Below, piece after piece: positions 34,789-47,261 of a stretch of 64,000 bases of DNA. Source of the stretch: Linnemannia schmuckeri (lineage: Eukaryota; Mortierellomycota; Mortierellomycetes; Mortierellales; Mortierellaceae); contig JANATG010000004.1 in NCBI GenBank assembly GCA_029449235.1, forward strand, positions 3,038,001 through 3,102,000. The letters are read 5' to 3'. Made by a program: the position numbers and the translations under genes. A model generated the notes under the pieces. It worked only from the letters and a program-made list of their open reading frames with translations. It was not told the origin of the DNA and ran no database searches. Each line of letters starts with the position of its first letter. Positions within the stretch are counted from its first letter, which is position 1.

Positions 34789-37700
34789 GCACGTTCACCT
34801 ATCGATCCATGTCCATCGCGGTCGAATAAACTAACCCTCAGGGACCAGGACAGGACCAATGGCTGGACAAGGGACGATAAGGGACAAAAGTAGTATGAAT
34901 AAGGTTCGTGTGGGTGCTTTTTGATGCTCGAATAATGACGTGGGCTCGCTTGCTTGACTGTACGCTTGGATCACAAAAGAAGAAACACAAGAAAGAAAGC
35001 CGCGTACACGCCCTGGTTGTAGCAAATCACACCTTGACACCAACGCGTCATCGTCAAGATCTTTCCAAAAGGGGTCACAGAATGACGCGCGCTCCCATTC
35101 ACACCAACACTATATACCGACGCGTCCAACACGGCAAGGCAGTCAAGCATAGAGAGTTCTTTAACGCATTTTATCACCTGACTGGCGAGGGCGACAGGAT
35201 ACATACATACTGTAGGTCTGTTATCTAGGGACATGCTCTAGGCTATTATTAGCCCGATGTGGTTGCAAAGAACTCAACTGCATGGCAACCGATTAGACCT
35301 CATGGCTCTGAGCTCTCACTCCTAACACCCGTGCATAAAAACAAATAAATGGTTACCGAGGATGCCCTAGTGGGACCAGCCCTTTGATACACTGTAGTCG
35401 CCAAAGCGCATCCCGCCAAAATTGTGCTCATCGTTAACGCATCTCATGCGGTTGGGATAGTGGTATAGACGTGTTCATTGTACGATATTGCGTCGATTCG
35501 TAAGTGTCTTGGTCCTTTTCATCGGGGGTGCTATTTTTCCTGTTGGTTGAGTTAAGAGCTCATTGTCAACCTTAGACCAGACATTAGTCGTCCATGCACT
35601 TATGTACAACACAGTCTCAATGTTATTCGTAACATGAGAGTCCCTAGCTACAGTGGGATAAAGATACATTCATGCTGGTCATCTTATGCTCGAAGGAACT
35701 ATGGAATGACTCCATCCGAACTATGAACAGTATTAGTCACGCATTAATGCAACATAGAGATCATTATTCACCATCCACCTTTCCTTACCTTATTCTCATC
35801 TTTACCTTACCATACCTTGCCTGTTTGTTGCTTTTTTGGTCTCTTTCCTTATCTCAACTTCTAGATTCAATGCATTTTGATCAAACGTTGAGCGCCTCAA
35901 AAACCCCATGCAAGGCAAGTCAACGCAAGACAACGCAAGCAAGCAAGCAGGCAGGCGGAAATGGATGGACGCTTCAACTTATGAGCTTACGATTAGACAT
36001 TGCGCACAATAATAAAAATACATGACTCTCAGATTCAATTGTATCGCATCACCCTTTCTTTGGCTTGGCGTAAGTAACCTTGTTTCGCATGCTTAACCGT
36101 GAGTACCATATGCATCCCTACCTACATATAGATAAAAACAAAAAAAAAAGAGCGAGAACGATCTCAACTATAGTATGCAATCTGGTTCATGTCGTTGTTA
36201 TTTTACGTTTTGCAAAATGGATTGTCCCCATCTTGCTTTCTTTTTGAGTTTTTCTGTTCTCCCCTCTCCTCCTTGCTTTTTTCAGGTGCCATGTAGCAGC
36301 AGCGGCACGAAGGTAAGAAGAAGGGTGGAAGCAAGGAAACATACTGCAAGCTCCTCAAAAACTTGATCGCTGCCTGTCGCTTCTGCTGATTGATCCATTT
36401 GGGTTCGTAGTGGTGGTGGTGTTTTTACTGCTTGACTTTGCTCACGACAGAAGGAACGCCAACAAGGTATCATTCATGTAAGTCATGGTTCGTATTACGA
36501 AAAACAAGCTAGCACAGTAAGTACATGTATATGAACAAGTTAAAAAAGAGGGGCAATGGGGCAGATTAGGAGGCAGTTGGACAGTTCTCCATTTGTCTGA
36601 AATAATGCCAAACCCCCTTGCAATGAAACGCAATCTTGGACATTGGAGTAACAAGAGGACAGCAAAGAGACCGAGAGGAGAGAGAGGAAGACGTGCAATG
36701 ACCTCTTCCTCTCCTTGAATAGAGCCAGAAAAGGGAACCAGACACAGAACAGAGCAGACAGACAGTGACAAAGAGACAGAGGAAAAAAAGTGACTGAAGG
36801 AGAAAGAAGGTATTCAATCTGGACTTTAAGCATTGACCCCGCTCTACCCTTTTTCATTCTCTTTTCTTCTACTCTCGCCCTTGTATTTTGTCCCCGCGGT
36901 TTCTTTTTTGCCTCTGTGTCTCCTTCAATCCGCTCTCTATCTATCGCGCTCTTCTGCTCTCTCTCTCTATCTGTTGCCTCAATCTCATTTTTTCCCTGCT
37001 GCTGCTGTTCATCTGTCCGTTCCTCCTCCAACTCCCTTGTTTGTGAACTCGTTTCTCTCACTTTTAATTCTTCCCTTCCTTTCTTCTCCGTTCGACAAAA
37101 GAACCCCCTTAGTTCTACTCAATTCGGCAGTTTTCTTCCTCCCTCCTCTTCCTTACTCTTCCTCTCCATCTTTATCCTCCTCGCAAAAGCCGTGGCGCAT
37201 GATAGGTTCCAAGACCCCCTTGCAATAAAAACATTCTGGCCCATTCTCCCCTCCTCCAATCCTCGTCCTCATCCTCATCCTCATCATCCATACCACCCAT
37301 TTCCGGGCTCCTCCCCCTTTTAACAATCCGCACGAACACCACACACAGGCCGTGTTCTACAACGATCGTGAGTTCAAAATATACAAGAGGTAACTGACTT
37401 TCACTTTATGGACGTGCATAAACTCGTGTCCCTTGAGCAAAGCGTCAAAAAAAAAAAAAAAAAAAATGCAAAGGGAGGAAGAACCTGAAAAAGTAGTTCA
37501 GCCTGCCCTTGAAGCGTTGAATACGTTGGTTTTTTTCTAATCATACAAAACACGCAGTGAGGCAACAGTACTCATTCGTGCCCTTCCTTTCTTTCCCCCT
37601 TTACGCGCGCACAATCGTTATCCCCTCTATATTGCAAAGAATAAGTAAAAAGAAGAAACGAAAGAATGATGGTTAAAGAGGGCAAGGTAGGACAGAGGGA

Positions 37701-38000
37701 TAGAAAAGGGAGGAGGGGGGCCAGCAGAGTGTGTTCAAAGCCAAAAGCGGAGAGACGGAGTCGCCCCAGAGAGCGTTTATCTACCAAACGCGGGTCAAGG
37801 AGTATGTATGTATGTATGTGCATTGCTTTAAGGTAACGAAATGCCGCACTTTTCTTGATTGAACATTCGCTTCTCGTCTATTCTCTCCAGGGACCACCCT
37901 TGACTCGCCTTGACACCACCCCTTTGGGCTTCTGTGTGTTGCTTTGCTTTGCTTTGCTTGTTGAGGTCCTGCGTTTTGTCTGGATTGCTTCTACTAAGCG

Positions 38001-38007
38001 TATATAA
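38001..38007 (+). promoter_or_regulatory. TATA-box-like TATATAA upstream of the 7-TM gene
   Basis: TATATAAAGG lies 290 bp before the ATG at 38291, followed by a C/T-rich leader up to the start, a common fungal promoter layout. Promoter assignment is inferred. Confidence 0.45.
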
Positions 38008-38290
38008 AGGATGTTCATCTCCGCCTATTTTTTTTGTTCGCTACTTCTTGCATCAGCCGCCTGCTCGTCCCCACTTTCTCACTTTCCCTTCAACTGCTTT
38101 CTCTGGTCAGCATTGTCCCTTTGGATCCCTTCCAACGCGTTCATATCGCTCTATTCGCAGCTTCTCTTCTCTTCTTCCTTTGTTCTTTCCTCCGTCCTTG
38201 TCTTACACCATCCTTCACCATTCTTCCAAATCCAAATCACTTAAAGCTTACTATACTCTTCCACTTCACCGTTGAACAAATCCATTCATC

Positions 38291-39413
38291 ATGTCTGAAC
38301 GTCCTGATGCCCCTTGTAGGTTCTATTCGTCGTCAATTGGTCTTTCTCATCAGCACGACCACCGTGCTGTGCTTTGATTACCTACTCAACGTAACTTGCA
38401 CAACTAACGCACGGTCTTTCTTTCCCTTATGCCAATCTCATAATAGCTATTATCTCGTTGCTGGTGTCGTTGCTGTCGATCTCGTTGATGTCAGTTCTCT
38501 TTGGTCGCAAGACCTCAGGCACCTGCTTGGCCAACATCAACTATGCCCGAGGTCTCGTCATCTCGCTCTATGTCGTCTCTTGGCTGTTTACAACCATTGC
38601 TGCCGTGTTGACATCGACCAACACTGGCAACATCATGTCCTGCACCCTCTCCATCTTTGTCTGCTTGTCGCTGTACGCCGCTTCCAAGATTATCATCTAC
38701 CTCTTTCTCATTGAGAAGGTCTACGTCGTCAGTTCCGTCACCACCACCCGCAAAGATACCATGGTAGGTGACTTCTTGGTTTCATATGTTGCTTGAGTCT
38801 TTCTGTTGAACCTGCCATTAACTCTACATCTCGATTAATGGTTTAATTTTAGCTGTACCGCTTCAACATCTTGTTGTTGACGCCCTATACCGTCATCCTG
38901 GTCCTCATGATCTTGAACCACGTCGCTGTCTTGGACGAGAACGACCAGTGCTTCATTGGTCTCAAGCCTCTCGCCTCAATTGTCCTGATTCTCTATGACA
39001 TCTTCATTTCCTGTTGGTTGACTGTCCTCTTCATCCGCCCCCTCATGAGTACCACCTCCGTTCTCCAGGGCCCCAGCAAGGGTAAGCTCCGTCAAGTCGC
39101 CCGTCGCACCCTCATCGGCTCCGTGATTGCTCTTATTCTCAGCTCTGGCAACGTCTTCACCCTCGTCTACTACCGTGGTTACGAAGACTCGGTCCTCTGC
39201 CTTCTCTCGTGCACACTGGACGTGACTTTGAACGCCTGCACGGTCCATTGGGTCACCTCACGTGGCGCACGTAACGGTACTGCTACTGACAAGGCCAGCC
39301 GTGGTATCACCAACCAGAACACTCACCAGATGAACGCCACCACTACCGAAAAGCAGGTGGCCCCCACTGACACCCACATCTCCGTCACCGTCGAGTCCTA
39401 CATGGAGCACTAA
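38291..39413 (+). CDS. Seven-transmembrane protein of unknown function
   Basis: Three exons (38291-38315, 38447-38763, 38853-39413) join in phase to 300 residues. The first exon has only 25 nt (MSERPDAP). The ATG context is TCATCATG, and the next in-frame upstream codons give no better start. Seven hydrophobic segments are visible: IISLLVSLLSISLMSVLF, LVISLYVVSWLFTTIAAVL, IMSCTLSIFVCLSLYAAS, ILLLTPYTVILVLMILNHV, IVLILYDIFISCWLTVLFI, TLIGSVIALILSSGNVFTLV and VLCLLSCTLDVTLNACTV. The tail is a polar Thr/Asn-rich cytosol-like segment. The topology would fit a GPCR-like receptor, but no class-defining motif (DRY, NPxxY) is seen, so I give no function. There is no signal peptide. The terminal exon has strongly C-ending codon use, suggesting good expression. 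Confidence 0.8.
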
Positions 39414-39864
39414 ATCCAGGAAAAACCTCCTTCGTGGCATATCCGATTCCCGGCGTTCCCAAGATACTTTGTCATAAACGGAGAATCCTCCATTTACTCC
39501 GAATAGCTTTCAATAGAAACCCTACTTTTTTTAATGTGCAGTGCGCGCCTCATACTCCACGTCTTCAATAGTAAACCTATATTCCTTTCTTTTCCCTTTA
39601 TTTCCGCTGTATGTACATAAGACAATGAAAAGTTTGAAAACGAAAACCAATGCTGCATGCACTTGTCCTATCCCTGGTAGATTGCTCAAATGCCTTCTTT
39701 TTGTTGTTGTTGACACTGAACCGCCAATTCGGTCCAACCCCACCATTCTGGTTCGCTCCCTTCATCATCTCCACGAGATATGAAGCCGCTGTAGCCCCGT
39801 GCTTTTTCATTTTCCCTTGTGAGAACGCGGTTCTCTCTTTCTCTCCAGCACTGTCCAACTCGAC
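39414..39864. other. Convergent 3' intergenic region
   Basis: The 7-TM gene (+) and the eIF4E-like gene (-) converge over 450 bp. AT-rich; the open frames here have no coding signature. Confidence 0.5.
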
Positions 39865-42859
39865 TTAGGCCGTAAGCACGCCCTTTCCGTCAACAGAGAT
39901 CAACAGACCGGAGGTCTCAACGGCAGTAGATGTTCCTTCTCCGCTCTCCTTCTCCTGAGTGGACGATCCTTGGCTAAGTCCAGGTGTAGCAGGAGATACC
40001 TCTGTGACAGATGCTGGTGTCACTGATACTGAGTCGATCGTGAGGCTTGGTGTTGCTTCATTGCCGGTAGGAGTGTGAGTTGATGATGGTTCTGCTTCCC
40101 GTGCCAGCTCTTTCCTGATGGTCTCCAGTGTAATATAGCTCTTGAGAAGCCCGGAAGACTTGGCGTCTGTTGTAATCTATGCATGGCAGAGTTGAAATTA
40201 TAGTTAGAGCGACTGTGATGACGAGATAGCGTCCTTACAAACTTCACGATCTCGGATTCGAGCATACCTGAAACTCTAAGGAGATCTTTTCTTTTGCGAG
40301 GTCGAGAAACTTGATCAAGCGCTTGCTATTGTCACCATATCATGAGTAAGTGGAGTTGAACGTTAGTAGGAGAACTTGTTGACCAGTCCGTGCTTTCCAT
40401 ACAGCTGAGCCAAAATGCAGAAGGCCATACCCAATTCCATTGATAGCTTCTACGTTGTCTTTGTCTCTGACCCAAACAGCCAAGCGATCCGCCTTTGTTC
40501 TACGCGATAAAACTATTATGGCAAGTAAGTGATGAACGCTCTATTAGTCCATTCGACCTTGCGATAAAGCCTGTCTAAAAGGCAGCAAGTTATTCTGGAC
40601 AATGTCCTTACCAGCACCACAGATGTCGTCGCCAAGATCCAGTTGCTCGCCGACTAATGCGTAAGCAAGCTCCATCCAGCAGCGATCCAACAGCTCGGGG
40701 TTCTTTGTCAACAGCGTCACAATCCATCGACCTCCCTAATGATTGTTACAACAGTCACACGTCCGTCTCGTTAGTCTCCTTGAGCATCGACAAAAGATGA
40801 GCATGAAAGGGCCGTACCACACCATTGAATCGACGGATCTTACGCTAGCGTTAGCAGGATCCTCCCACATGGGCTTGATGCCATCCTTGAAGAGGTGATA
40901 GTTGGCACTGTTCTCGATTTTATGCGGCTTCTCAATCCAATTGAAGTACCTCGCAAATTGCTCCACCTGATGACAATTATGCATCGCAGAAGTGCAAGTT
41001 AGTATCAGCATGCGAGTAAATTACATGTTTTTCTGTTCAATTAACATATTTCATTTTCCAGGCAACAAAAGTCGTTCTATACCGTGGTGAAGGTGCCCAT
41101 ATCGCGAAGGCCGTTTTCGTAAATGTGCAGAGAAGAGCCTTGTCGGTTGTAACCAGCCGTAGTATCATAGTACAATGTCCTATTGATCAGAAATGGCATC
41201 GCCAAGGAGGTGTTATTATCACATGCGGACGAAATAATTGACCATTGCGACGTTGATAAACCCTGTTCAGCATTGCTGTCAAACTTACCATGGATGTTGA
41301 AGTGGGTGCTTATCAGCCATTGATGACGAAAGAGCGGATGTCTGCGATGGTGAAGCATAGTCCTGATGATGTGGTGCTCCTGGGTCTTGTGGGTTCAGAG
41401 ATGAGCGACGCAAACTGGTCGAGCGATTCATCTGGCCAAGCGAAAAGGGTGCCAGGATAGGAGATGAAAGACCATTTGTTGTCGTTGTCTGAATGGGTCC
41501 ATTTGATCCATCGGTGTGAGGAGCCCCGTTATGGGTTGAACCATTGATGTGTCCAGTGGATGCGCCTACCGACACTGGAACTCCCAATCCCGAGGAAAAT
41601 GCGTTGTTGTGGCTCGCAGTCCGGCGCATATCAGTAGATTGGGCATGAAGTCCAGGTTGCAGCTTGTTGCTGGGTCCTATGTTGATAGTAGGCAGGGTCA
41701 GCAGATCCGATGAGGAAAGGAAAATAAAATGAAAAAAATGTCCGATAGTTAGATACACTGGTGCACTGTAATAACTCGGCGCTGTGTGTCTTTTTGCATA
41801 TCAAGACAGTATCAAGAGGAATCATTGAGGTAAAGGGACGCAGTGCCATTGCACAGGAACGCCCAAAGATCAAATAGTGTTTCCTGCCAAGGAGCAACTT
41901 CCAGAATCCATTTAATAGAAAGCCGTCGAATTATAGGCTCGAGCCATCGTTCCACTCAACGTCGCCATCAAAATGCTGAAATACAGAAGTAACGGTGCTG
42001 AACACTTGCCTTTGGGCACCAGGTTCGATTGGCTGGAGTGGGTGAGACTGGCAGTCCGTTGAACCTTGATATGAGCCACATGAGGGTTTCCGCTGGTGGA
42101 CGAGGGTGGGGCAAAGGCATTCATGGGGTTGCGGCGCTCCTTGTCGGGGGTTCCGGCGGGAACGAGGGCTGGCGACAACTGCAGAGCCGCGAACTTTTCC
42201 TTTGCTTCCTTAGAGTCGGCAAACTTTGCGGCGAGCGCTTCCATATTCAGGGGCTGCTTGGGCACAGAAGTCGACGACAACGACGACGACGACACTGGTC
42301 CTGTGCCACTGTTGTTAACTCCGTTCCCACCACTTGTATTTCCAGAAGTCGAATGTGTTCCAGAGGCAGTGCTGTTGCCCAGTCCTGAGGATGTGGTTGA
42401 GAGAGAGATTGAGTTCATTGTCATGGAGGCCTGTCGTACGAACGTGCCAGAGGACCCGAGAATAGGCGAGGAAGAGACGGAGAGCGACTGCTCACTGTAG
42501 GTGCGGTCTTGTCCTGCTGAGGGCACCCTTCTTGATGACGCAATCCATGCACCGGCGGAGGAGCCTGAGGACTGGTATGCAGAGGACGAAGATGATGTCG
42601 GCTGCACTCTTGGTCGGTCTCCTCCCGTCAATCCTCCTACTGCCCGAAGAGGAGTCATTCCGCTGCTTGTGGTGTGAGAAGAAAGGGATGAGTCCATTGT
42701 GGAAGAATGATCCCTTGTGGACAATGGACTGTTGTTGTTGTTGCTCGGAGCGGGCGAGTTTCGACCTGCGAGCGAGGCTGGGCGCCAGGGTCCCGGGGCA
42801 GGCTTTGAGTTGTCGCTGTTGCCGCTGGCTACAGCGGTATTAGAAGTGTGAGAGGACAT
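39865..42859 (-). CDS. eIF4E/4EHP-like mRNA cap-binding protein with long Ser-rich N-terminus
   Basis: Eight exons: 42859-42010, 41676-41289, 41179-41083, 40966-40844, 40735-40612, 40512-40431, 40325-40268, 40176-39865. The total is 677 residues, all phases closing. The first intron begins GCAAGT rather than GT. Residues 1-400 are Ser/Thr/Asn/Pro-rich and disordered. The eIF4E fold starts near 408 with KHPLQHPWTLYYD, then GTFTTVEQFARYFNWIEKP, SANYHLFKDGIKPMWEDPAN, GGRWIVTLLTKNPELLDRCW, LVGEQLDLGDDICGAVLSRR and LAVWVRDKDNVEAINGIGK. Trp479 fits the cap-stacking Trp102 of human eIF4E. Tyr433 is at the Trp56 position, as in 4EHP (class II). Ala450 is at the Trp73 position, needed for eIF4G binding in class I. 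A class II cap-binding repressor is therefore likelier than a general initiation factor; this is inference. It resembles fungal eIF4E-like proteins with long tails. Confidence 0.9.
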
Positions 42860-44130
42860 TGCTGGTTGCGGTTGTGTGTGTCGCTCACTCTATGAGGTTC
42901 CTAAAGGAGGTCAGTCAGGGGTGATTTCTTTTTTTGAAGAAGGGGTGAGGGTGGTGCGAGTGAAGAAAACGCGCAATGGAGACAAAAAAAGAAAAAAAAA
43001 AACGAGGGCAGGAGGGTGTTGTGATGTCTTGCAGTCCAGGAAAGCAAAGGAGTAGAAAGAGAGGGGGTCGCTTGGATGGAGAACAAGTGGTAAAAAGGGA
43101 ATGAAGGCAAGAAAAGTAGTAAGTATAAAAGAGTGTGCGAGAGTATGTCCGGTAAGTGATGGAAACAGGAAGAGAGAGGAAGAGAATGGAGAAGTCGAAA
43201 GGGAAGGGCCTCTCGTTCTTTGTCTCTATCGCTGTGGTTGGCTGAGGTGGGGAAGGAGGAGGTGGTGGTGGTGGTGGGGAGAGGGGTGTGGGTAGATGTG
43301 AGAAAAAAAGTCAAAAATAAAGATTTAGAAAAGACAAGGCAAGGCAAGGATGAGGGAGAAATCACTCCCAATTGGTTCTCTGGATGTATGAGGCTATTTA
43401 CATGGATCTAGATCATCAGATTGTGTATAGTAGTGATGGTACACATTACACATTACCACAGAAGAAAAACACAGCACGTTCCTCTCGTCGTTCTCCATTA
43501 CAAAAATGCTGTACGGTGTAGATACCACATACAAGTCTCAAAGCATACTCGTCTTCATAGTTCGATCGATCCTTCTCCTTAATGTGAAGCCAGATGTTGC
43601 TACAACGACCGAACAATCAGCCTGTTCGATTCCAGATCAGCGAAGATACATTGCCGAATGCCATCAAGCTTTCATTCTTTGTTAAAGTGAGGGTACTAGT
43701 AAAGAAGCACGGTACGCGTAAAAGGCGCTTATAGTATTATGGTATTCGATGTTGTGTTTGTCGAAGGTGCAATCACGACCTGTTGACGTGTTCGATTGCA
43801 ACAACAGTGTGACACGTACTTAAATAACTTGCCGTAGCTGGTTGAGCAAAACTAAATTATGCTACAATTGAACAACCTTACTATCCTTGGGTGATAATAC
43901 CTTTCTACGCGTTTTTCTTCTCAACTTGTAGGAAGCCCAGGTATGGAGTTTTCTAATAAACGAATCAGTTGTAAAAGAAAGGGTGGAAACTAGAAAAAAA
44001 AAAGGAAGTGATGGCGTTACACATCTTTCTTGTGCAAGGATGTGAGCATCTCACGACCGCTATATAAGTCCAAGCAAATACAATAAAAGCGTATTCTAAA
44101 CTTGAAACGAACCAACCTTGTAAAACGTAC

Positions 44131-44264
44131 TTGTCAGTGGCCATGCTCTCATATGCAAGCAAGGTCGGAGGGTTGTTTTTGTTGAACGAAAGTGCTTGTG
44201 CCATGCGTAGCAATTCATTGGAACAACAGCCACACTTAGAGTTATTAAGGGCATTCAACTTCAT
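44131..44264 (-). CDS. Possible small coding exon, unidentified
   Basis: ATG at 44264 gives MKLNALNNSKCGCCSNELLR, then MAQALSFNKNNPPTLLAYES, and reaches a donor GACAA/GTACGT at 44131. The composition looks more like real protein than the surrounding low-complexity frames, and the exon ends at a usable donor. I could not find a convincing following exon within the next kilobase and do not recognise the family. It may be a gene fragment or chance. Confidence 0.2.
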
Positions 44265-45592
44265 TCAGCGCCTTTGGTCTGATCGATCCCTGGTTGGATT
44301 TGAAAAACAAATTCTCGTGTTTCTCTTTTCAATGCTCCATACGGTCCTGTCCTTCCAGCCTCCCACCTTCGACATCAAACCTCAATATAACATCACCATC
44401 CCTCAACTGCTGGCTTTCTGCCTTATCAGCATCTCAACAGCCAACACCGTCCGTTTTCTGCACCAACACACACAATCGAGCAACGACATTATCGAGGCCA
44501 TAGTAGGTAAAATCCACAAAACCACTGCTCAAAATAACTGAATCAAGGCTGATTAGGCCACAATAAAAATTTCCTATTCTACCAAAAAAAAAAAAAAAAT
44601 CTCTTTCCAATACGAATTCATGAATCCTGAAGAGATTTATACCACTACTTGGCTTGGCCTGGCCTAGCCTGTCTTTGAAGAGAGGAACTCGTGTCTGTAA
44701 GGATCTCCTTCGGCGTTTACGTTGTTGCAGTGAGCCTGTTCACAGGGCGCCAGATATCTACTTGTGGCCTTATTAACATTGACAATGACTTCTCCGCTCA
44801 ATTATCATCTCATAGTAGTTAGTGCCTTGTGAAAAGATGCGCATAGTTATGCCATCAAAACATCGAAAGAGTTAGTGAGGGGACGAGGAATTAAAGTGGA
44901 CCAGATTGGAAAGGCGAAAGCAATCCAATTCAAAAGTGATAAAGTTGTACTGTGATTAGGGCCTCCCTCTATATACAATCTGTGATCTTGACAAGAATGC
45001 TCTCTGATTTTTTTCATTTTTATCTTCTCGTCAGGAGAACACACGACTCAACACTCCCACGCTTCTCTCAATAGATACTACTCTTCTCACTTTTACTTTC
45101 ATCCTTAACATATCATCACTCGGATTCGCTCCCCATTGTCTAACTCATGGTCGACTATCCTCTCTCCACCACTACAGCCTACACATCTTCTTCCTTTTAA
45201 GCCCATGCACATCATGTACATCAGAAGCCACCCTATGGAACCTTTGCAACAACTACAGTACAGCTGGGGGGTCGTCTGACGCGACATACGCTGAACCTCA
45301 CCTCAACATCATTGCTCCCTAGGTCTCAAGACTGGTTTCACATCATTCCCTGGCTTTTGGAGAACAGTTATATTACCGTCTCTCATCTTAGACAGCGTGA
45401 TCCCATATGAATGACAAGGCCAGAAGTAAGCATTAGCAAGCCCCCATATGCCTATGTGCCTGAATGGGAACACTGATTTTTACTTTAAACAACAGAGCTC
45501 TGGTTGACACTGTCCCCTGTTTTTTTTTCTTCCTCTCCTGCCTTGGTCTTCGCAGTCTGTCATTGGTAATAAATTTTACTGTATTTATTGTA

Positions 45593-45640
45593 AAATGGAT
45601 TCGACCTCGTATTCTCCGACGCTTCCAAGACAACAGGTGG
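45593..45640 (-). mobile_element. Relic of a chromovirus pol (chromodomain region)
   Basis: A perfect ~21-bp match (AATGGATTCGACCTCGTATTC) to positions around 55574-55595, continuing with mismatches through CAGGTGG. In the 55-kb element the same bases encode the start of the chromodomain (EYEVESILRY on the minus strand). The neighbouring bases do not align clearly, so this is a short degraded fragment of that family or of a relative. Confidence 0.55.
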
Positions 45641-46654
45641 GGACGGCACCGGAGAGTAGAAGAAGGATATATTTATGGCATTCGATCCCCAAAAGTCAAT
45701 CATAGTATTATGGATAGGCGTGAATCTTGCTAGGAGATTCTTTTTAAGTAACAAAGTAGACAAGCCACCTATTTGGTCCTGTTCAGGCATTATAAATGCT
45801 GTTTAGGAAATAGATAAGCAATCCACTATTGAACGATCCGCTATTGTTCCTAAACACAACTAAGAGTCAACAGCAAGGGTGCCCCTGAATAACAGGAGCA
45901 TATCTTAAAAACGGAACGAAAATGAAAGGGGCCATTGGCTGGCAAAACACATGGTGGTCATTGCACTTTTTTACCCCTGCTGCCGCCATTTTAAGTTTCG
46001 GACTTTTGCCACTGGGATGGCTTTCAATCTGGAGACATCGTGTTTGAAAAATAAACAAGTGACCTTTTGAGGTAGTGTGTAAGGATATCATGAATGTCGA
46101 TATTGGTGCCAGTAAAATATTGGACAAAGCTGACCTTTTCTGCTGTGCTCTCTAAGCGGATAGGATGATAAGCTATGGTTTTGGTTATCCATCCCCGTTT
46201 CGTTTTCTGTCGCCCTTTGTTTGTATTCATGGTGGGGTAGGTTGTCAGCAAATAGAGCTGAATGTTGTTTTCCTTCTTGTTTAGATGGAGAGATCGATCC
46301 ATAATCAAATAGCTTCATGTTTATCGCTTGTGCTTCAATTTTTTCCATTTTTTCATTTTTTACGCCACCAATCCCAAACGCGAGAATTTAAACGCGCCCT
46401 CTCTTGTCCATCACTCTTCACTTCCTTCCTCTGCTTCCTCTTACTCTCTTTCACTACTTCTTACTTCTTCTTGCCTTCTTTCCCCCCATTCTCTTTCCTC
46501 TTCTGATTCTCATTCTCATACACAACGCTCTTCTACTCTCATTGTCCATTTACTCTTGATTACTTTTTCATTCTCTTCTCATCGACATTGACAACCATTC
46601 GCCACATCACTCTCCCTCCTTCCTCTGGACTGATTGCAACTCCACCAAACGTCA

Positions 46655-46736
46655 TTCCAAAAACACAAACACACACACAAACACAAGTACACACACGCAC
46701 ATATATACACACACAAACACACACACTTTCATACAT
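46655..46736 (+). repeat. CA-rich simple repeat
   Basis: Imperfect ACAC/ACAA repeats on the plus strand, in the putative 5' leader of the 47262 gene. Confidence 0.75.
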
Positions 46737-46979
46737 ACACTTCTTTCCAAGGAAAACAACCACAAAATTCTCTACAAGTGCAAAGTAAGTGTCTTTGTTC
46801 TCTGTCACCCTTACCTGTCTGCTTTTGTAATAGTAGCAGAGCGAGGGAATGTGAACACGAAAATGGAGAGAGACAAGAACAAGGGGAAGGATAAGAGAAT
46901 ACTAGGAATGAGGAGGAAAGGCAAGAAACGGATGGTGTTTATTATACAGAGAGGTAGGGTATTTATACAAGTACATGAG

Positions 46980-47100
46980 AATGGTGGCAACACAGGGGAT
47001 GGTGGCAATACAGGGGATGGTGGCAATACAGGGGATGGTGGTAATACAGGGGATGGTGGCAATACAGGGGATGATGGCAATGCATGAGAATGGTGGCAAC
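46980..47100 (+). repeat. 18-bp minisatellite, about six to seven copies
   Basis: Tandem units close to GATGGTGGCAATACAGGG, with edge copies diverged (CACAGG, TGCATG). One frame would read Asn-Thr-Gly-Asp-Gly-Gly repeats, but it ends in stops and has no support as a gene. The array lies just upstream of the start at 47262. Confidence 0.95.
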
Positions 47101-47261
47101 ATAGATGATAGTCTATGATACTGTCGCGGCTTTCTAATCATACACACAGCTCTAGTACCATCCTGTTCACCCCAACCTGCTTGTTTAACTCTCTATTTCT
47201 TTCTCTCTCTCCCCTCGCTCTTTATCCTTCTGCCTCAAGAGTCAATATACTAGGCAGGCAT

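Larger units (their letters stand above)
34206..38290. other. Divergent intergenic region, about 4 kb, no gene recognised
   Basis: It separates the debranching enzyme (-) and the 7-TM gene (+). The first 400 bp upstream of the debranching ATG is purine-rich on the plus strand. ACAT and GTAT microsatellites are listed separately. The sequence at 36790-37320 is strongly pyrimidine-rich and open in two frames, but the products are Ser/Phe/Leu text with no motif. A short A run (about 37447-37466) and a TATA-type motif at 38001 come before the 7-TM gene. Confidence 0.5.
42860..47261. other. Intergenic, 4.4 kb, with a retroelement relic and repeats
   Basis: The first 500 bp is the C/T- or A/G-rich upstream region of the eIF4E-like gene. 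The rest holds a possible small exon (44131-44264), a ~50-bp chromovirus relic (45593-45640), a CA-rich stretch and an 18-bp minisatellite. A plausible non-coding first exon of the next gene ends at GCAAA/GTAAGT near 46787, which would place the minisatellite inside its first intron. I see no other supported gene. Confidence 0.5.

Noticed and set aside
36790..37323. Long plus-strand open frames in the 34-38 kb gap
   Set aside because: They lie in a polypyrimidine stretch, are open in two frames at once and give Ser/Phe/Leu-rich text without motifs or splice context.
44131..44541. 136-codon plus-strand open frame
   Set aside because: It overlaps a slightly more plausible minus-strand exon and has no recognisable motif; neither is strong.
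46980..47100. CRISPR-like array
   Set aside because: The 18-bp units are directly adjacent with no spacers, so this is a minisatellite; no CRISPR array was seen anywhere in the window.
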